Assembly: GCA_016650415.1 (NCBI GenBank)
Contig: JAENVU010000274.1
Span: 1-6,117 of the forward strand
Reading direction: 5' to 3'
DNA from: Acidimicrobiia bacterium
GTDB taxonomy: Bacteria; Actinomycetota; Acidimicrobiia; IMCC26256; JAENVU01
Length of the DNA stretch: 6,117 nt
The notes below the pieces were generated by a model. That model was not told the origin of the DNA, ran no database searches, and saw only the letters and a list, made by a program, of their open reading frames with translations. Positions 4,797 to 6,117 of the stretch are shown here, piece by piece. How positions within the stretch are numbered: the first letter of the stretch is position 1; the number at the start of each line of letters is the position of its first letter. Made by a program: the position numbers and the translations under genes.

Positions 4797-6115
4797 GGGG
4801 GGGACTCAGGCACCACGAGTCGGTACACCTCGAGGCCGGTCGCGGACCCCACGAGCACGCGGCCGTTGCTGATCGCTGGCGGTGAGGTGGCGCCGGGCAC
4901 GGTGCCCGACCACATCGGCGTGCAGACGACGGGGCTGCCGCTACAACCCTGCACGCCGGTGCTGTCGAACGCGGCGAGGGTTCCCGTGCTGGTGCCGGCG
5001 TAGACGACCCGGTTGGCGAGGGCGGGCGAGCCCCGGACCGCGCCGCCGAGTGACGCCGACCAGAGCGGCTGGCACTGTTTCGGGACGCCGCCGCACCCGC
5101 TGGACCCGGCGGCGTCGTACGCTCGCAGAGTGCCGTCGTCCGAGCCGGCGACGACGACGCCTTCGCCCACCGCCGGGGCGGCGACGATGGGACCGGCGGT
5201 CGACGCAGTCCATCGAGGGGAGCAGATCCGCGGCGTTCCGCTGCACCCCGTCGACCCGGCCGCGTCGAACGCGGACAGCCTGCCGGAGTCCGAACCGATG
5301 TAGACGTTGCCGCCGGCGATGGCCGGCGACGAGCGGACGGCGTCCCCCGTGGGTGCGGTCCAGAGCGGCGAACACACGCCGCCGGTGCAGTTGGTGCTGC
5401 CGGCCGCGTCGAAGGCGACCAGGTTGCCGTCCGCCGAGCCGACATAGATCGTGGAGCCGGAGCCGGCCGGCGAGGAACTCACCGCTCCGCCGGTCGGGCC
5501 GCGCCACAAGGGCGAGCACACCGTGTTCGTGCAGTTCGTGATGCCGCGGGCGTCGTAGGCGTAGAGCTTGCCGTCGGCGGATCCGACGTACACGGTCGTC
5601 CCATTGACGAGCGGGGACGACGTGATGGTGCCGACGGGTACGGTCGACCACCGGTGCGTGCACACGACCGGGTCGCCGCTGCACCGGGCTTGGCCGGCGA
5701 GGTCGAAGGTCTCGAGCGTCCCCGCGTTGGACGCGGCGTAGACGACCCCCCCGGAGAGTGCCGGCGTCGAGGTGCTGGCACCGGCGAGCGCCGCGGTCCA
5801 CCGCGGACTGCACACGGTCTGCCACTGGCAGCGCGGCGTGTCGGGGGCATCGACCGGGCCGAACGCCACCAGCTTGCCGGCGGTGGTCGTGACCACCGCC
5901 GTATCGCCGACGAGGACAGGGTTGGACGTGATCGAACCCGTCGTGGGTCCGGACCACACGTGGGCGAGTTCTCGCACCGCGCCCACGGCCGGTGCCGGGT
6001 CGGGGGTCGAACGGGTATGGGCGACGTCGAACCCGAAGCCCGACCAGTCGCACGCGCTCACGAACAGGAGCAATGCGGCGAACAAGCAGATCTGGCGGGT
6101 CCGGGTGGAGGTCAC
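4775..6115 (-). CDS. PQQ-like eight-repeat beta-propeller lipoprotein (N-terminal part of a frameshifted gene)
   Basis: This predicted surface lipoprotein has 446 residues as read here. The signal peptide ends in the lipobox VSAC, with Cys22 the likely lipidated residue after hydrophobic residues 11-20. Eight PQQ-like repeats follow, marked by Trp54, 106, 156, 204, 252, 302, 352 and 402 at a spacing of 48-52. Each has the pattern W..., SSPA, VYVGSADGKLYAYDA, matching the PQQ/PQQ_2 repeat families (BamB-like fold). Seven close cysteine pairs sit at the repeat junctions: 96/102, 145/152, 195/200, 243/248, 291/298, 341/348 and 391/398. No catalytic residues of quinoprotein dehydrogenases are recognisable, so this is probably a binding or scaffold domain. 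The last residues (PSSRPRR) arise after a seven-C run at 4797-4803 and look like frameshift product. One more C would carry the frame into the downstream C-terminal domain. The GTG start at 6115 is two bases from the window edge, so the true start could lie outside. Confidence 0.85.
   Translation of the reverse strand: MTSTRTRQICLFAALLLFVSACDWSGFGFDVAHTRSTPDPAPAVGAVRELAHVWSGPTTGSITSNPVLVGDTAVVTTTAGKLVAFGPVDAPDTPRCQWQTVCSPRWTAALAGASTSTPALSGGVVYAASNAGTLETFDLAGQARCSGDPVVCTHRWSTVPVGTITSSPLVNGTTVYVGSADGKLYAYDARGITNCTNTVCSPLWRGPTGGAVSSSPAGSGSTIYVGSADGNLVAFDAAGSTNCTGGVCSPLWTAPTGDAVRSSPAIAGGNVYIGSDSGRLSAFDAAGSTGCSGTPRICSPRWTASTAGPIVAAPAVGEGVVVAGSDDGTLRAYDAAGSSGCGGVPKQCQPLWSASLGGAVRGSPALANRVVYAGTSTGTLAAFDSTGVQGCSGSPVVCTPMWSGTVPGATSPPAISNGRVLVGSATGLEVYRLVVPESPPSSRPRR
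4797..4803 (-). other. Homopolymer run C7 at the first frameshift
   Basis: Seven consecutive G on the plus strand are seven C on the coding strand, falling in Glu-Ser-Pro-Pro codons at the end of the propeller. With seven C the frame ends at TGA 4775-4777. With eight C it would run straight into ELTTQALTSDHSD and the C-terminal domain. It may be a sequencing or assembly length error, a real mutation, or a slippage site. Confidence 0.7.
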
Positions 6116-6117
6116 GC

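Noticed and set aside
4639..6053. Long Arg/Pro-rich open frames (minus 4639-5445 and 4941-6053, plus 4882-5541) over the propeller region
   Set aside because: They are alternative-frame readings of the periodic propeller gene. Their Arg/Pro/Ser bias and lack of motifs mark them as shadows, whereas the chosen frame has a lipobox, eight regular repeats and paired cysteines.

Overview
This is a very GC-rich bacterial segment. The TANNNT -10 boxes placed 7-8 bases before start codons that lack Shine-Dalgarno sequences, the class A penicillin-binding protein (PBP) with PASTA domains, and the 'type 2' (TyrZ-like) tyrosyl-tRNA synthetase all suggest an actinobacterium. Acidimicrobiia-like is my guess, not a proven placement. 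The gene content is mostly chromosomal housekeeping. I see no mobile element, CRISPR array, rRNA or tRNA.

Layout from left to right. Positions 1-152 hold two copies of a palindrome-rich 60-base repeat at a 90-base period. They lie directly behind the stop codon of a minus-strand gene for a bifunctional class A PBP (GT51 transglycosylase, transpeptidase and two PASTA domains; 153-2480). A divergent promoter region of about 60 bases (2481-2539) separates it from plus-strand tyrS (2540-3772). Both genes there appear to use leaderless starts with matching spacing. After a 22-base convergent gap comes a small minus-strand gene for a single-pass membrane protein of unknown function (3795-4022). A short gap (4023-4117) carries its likely promoter and a weak hairpin.

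The right third (4118-6115, minus strand) is one secreted lipoprotein locus. It encodes a lipobox signal peptide and eight PQQ-like beta-propeller repeats with a cysteine pair at each of the seven junctions, followed by a separate C-terminal domain. As given, the gene is cut into three reading frames. The first shift is at a run of seven C (on the coding strand) at 4797-4803, and the second is near 4478. The two shifts cancel: the last piece is back in the frame of the first, and a repaired gene would encode about 665 residues. The start of this gene touches the right edge, so its true start and promoter may lie outside.

Functionally, the PBP builds and cross-links cell wall and the lipoprotein is a cell-surface protein of unknown role. 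TyrRS charges tRNA-Tyr. No shared pathway or operon links them beyond adjacency. The most useful things to follow up are the double frameshift, the disulfide-laddered propeller with its unnamed C-terminal domain, and the paired leaderless promoters.
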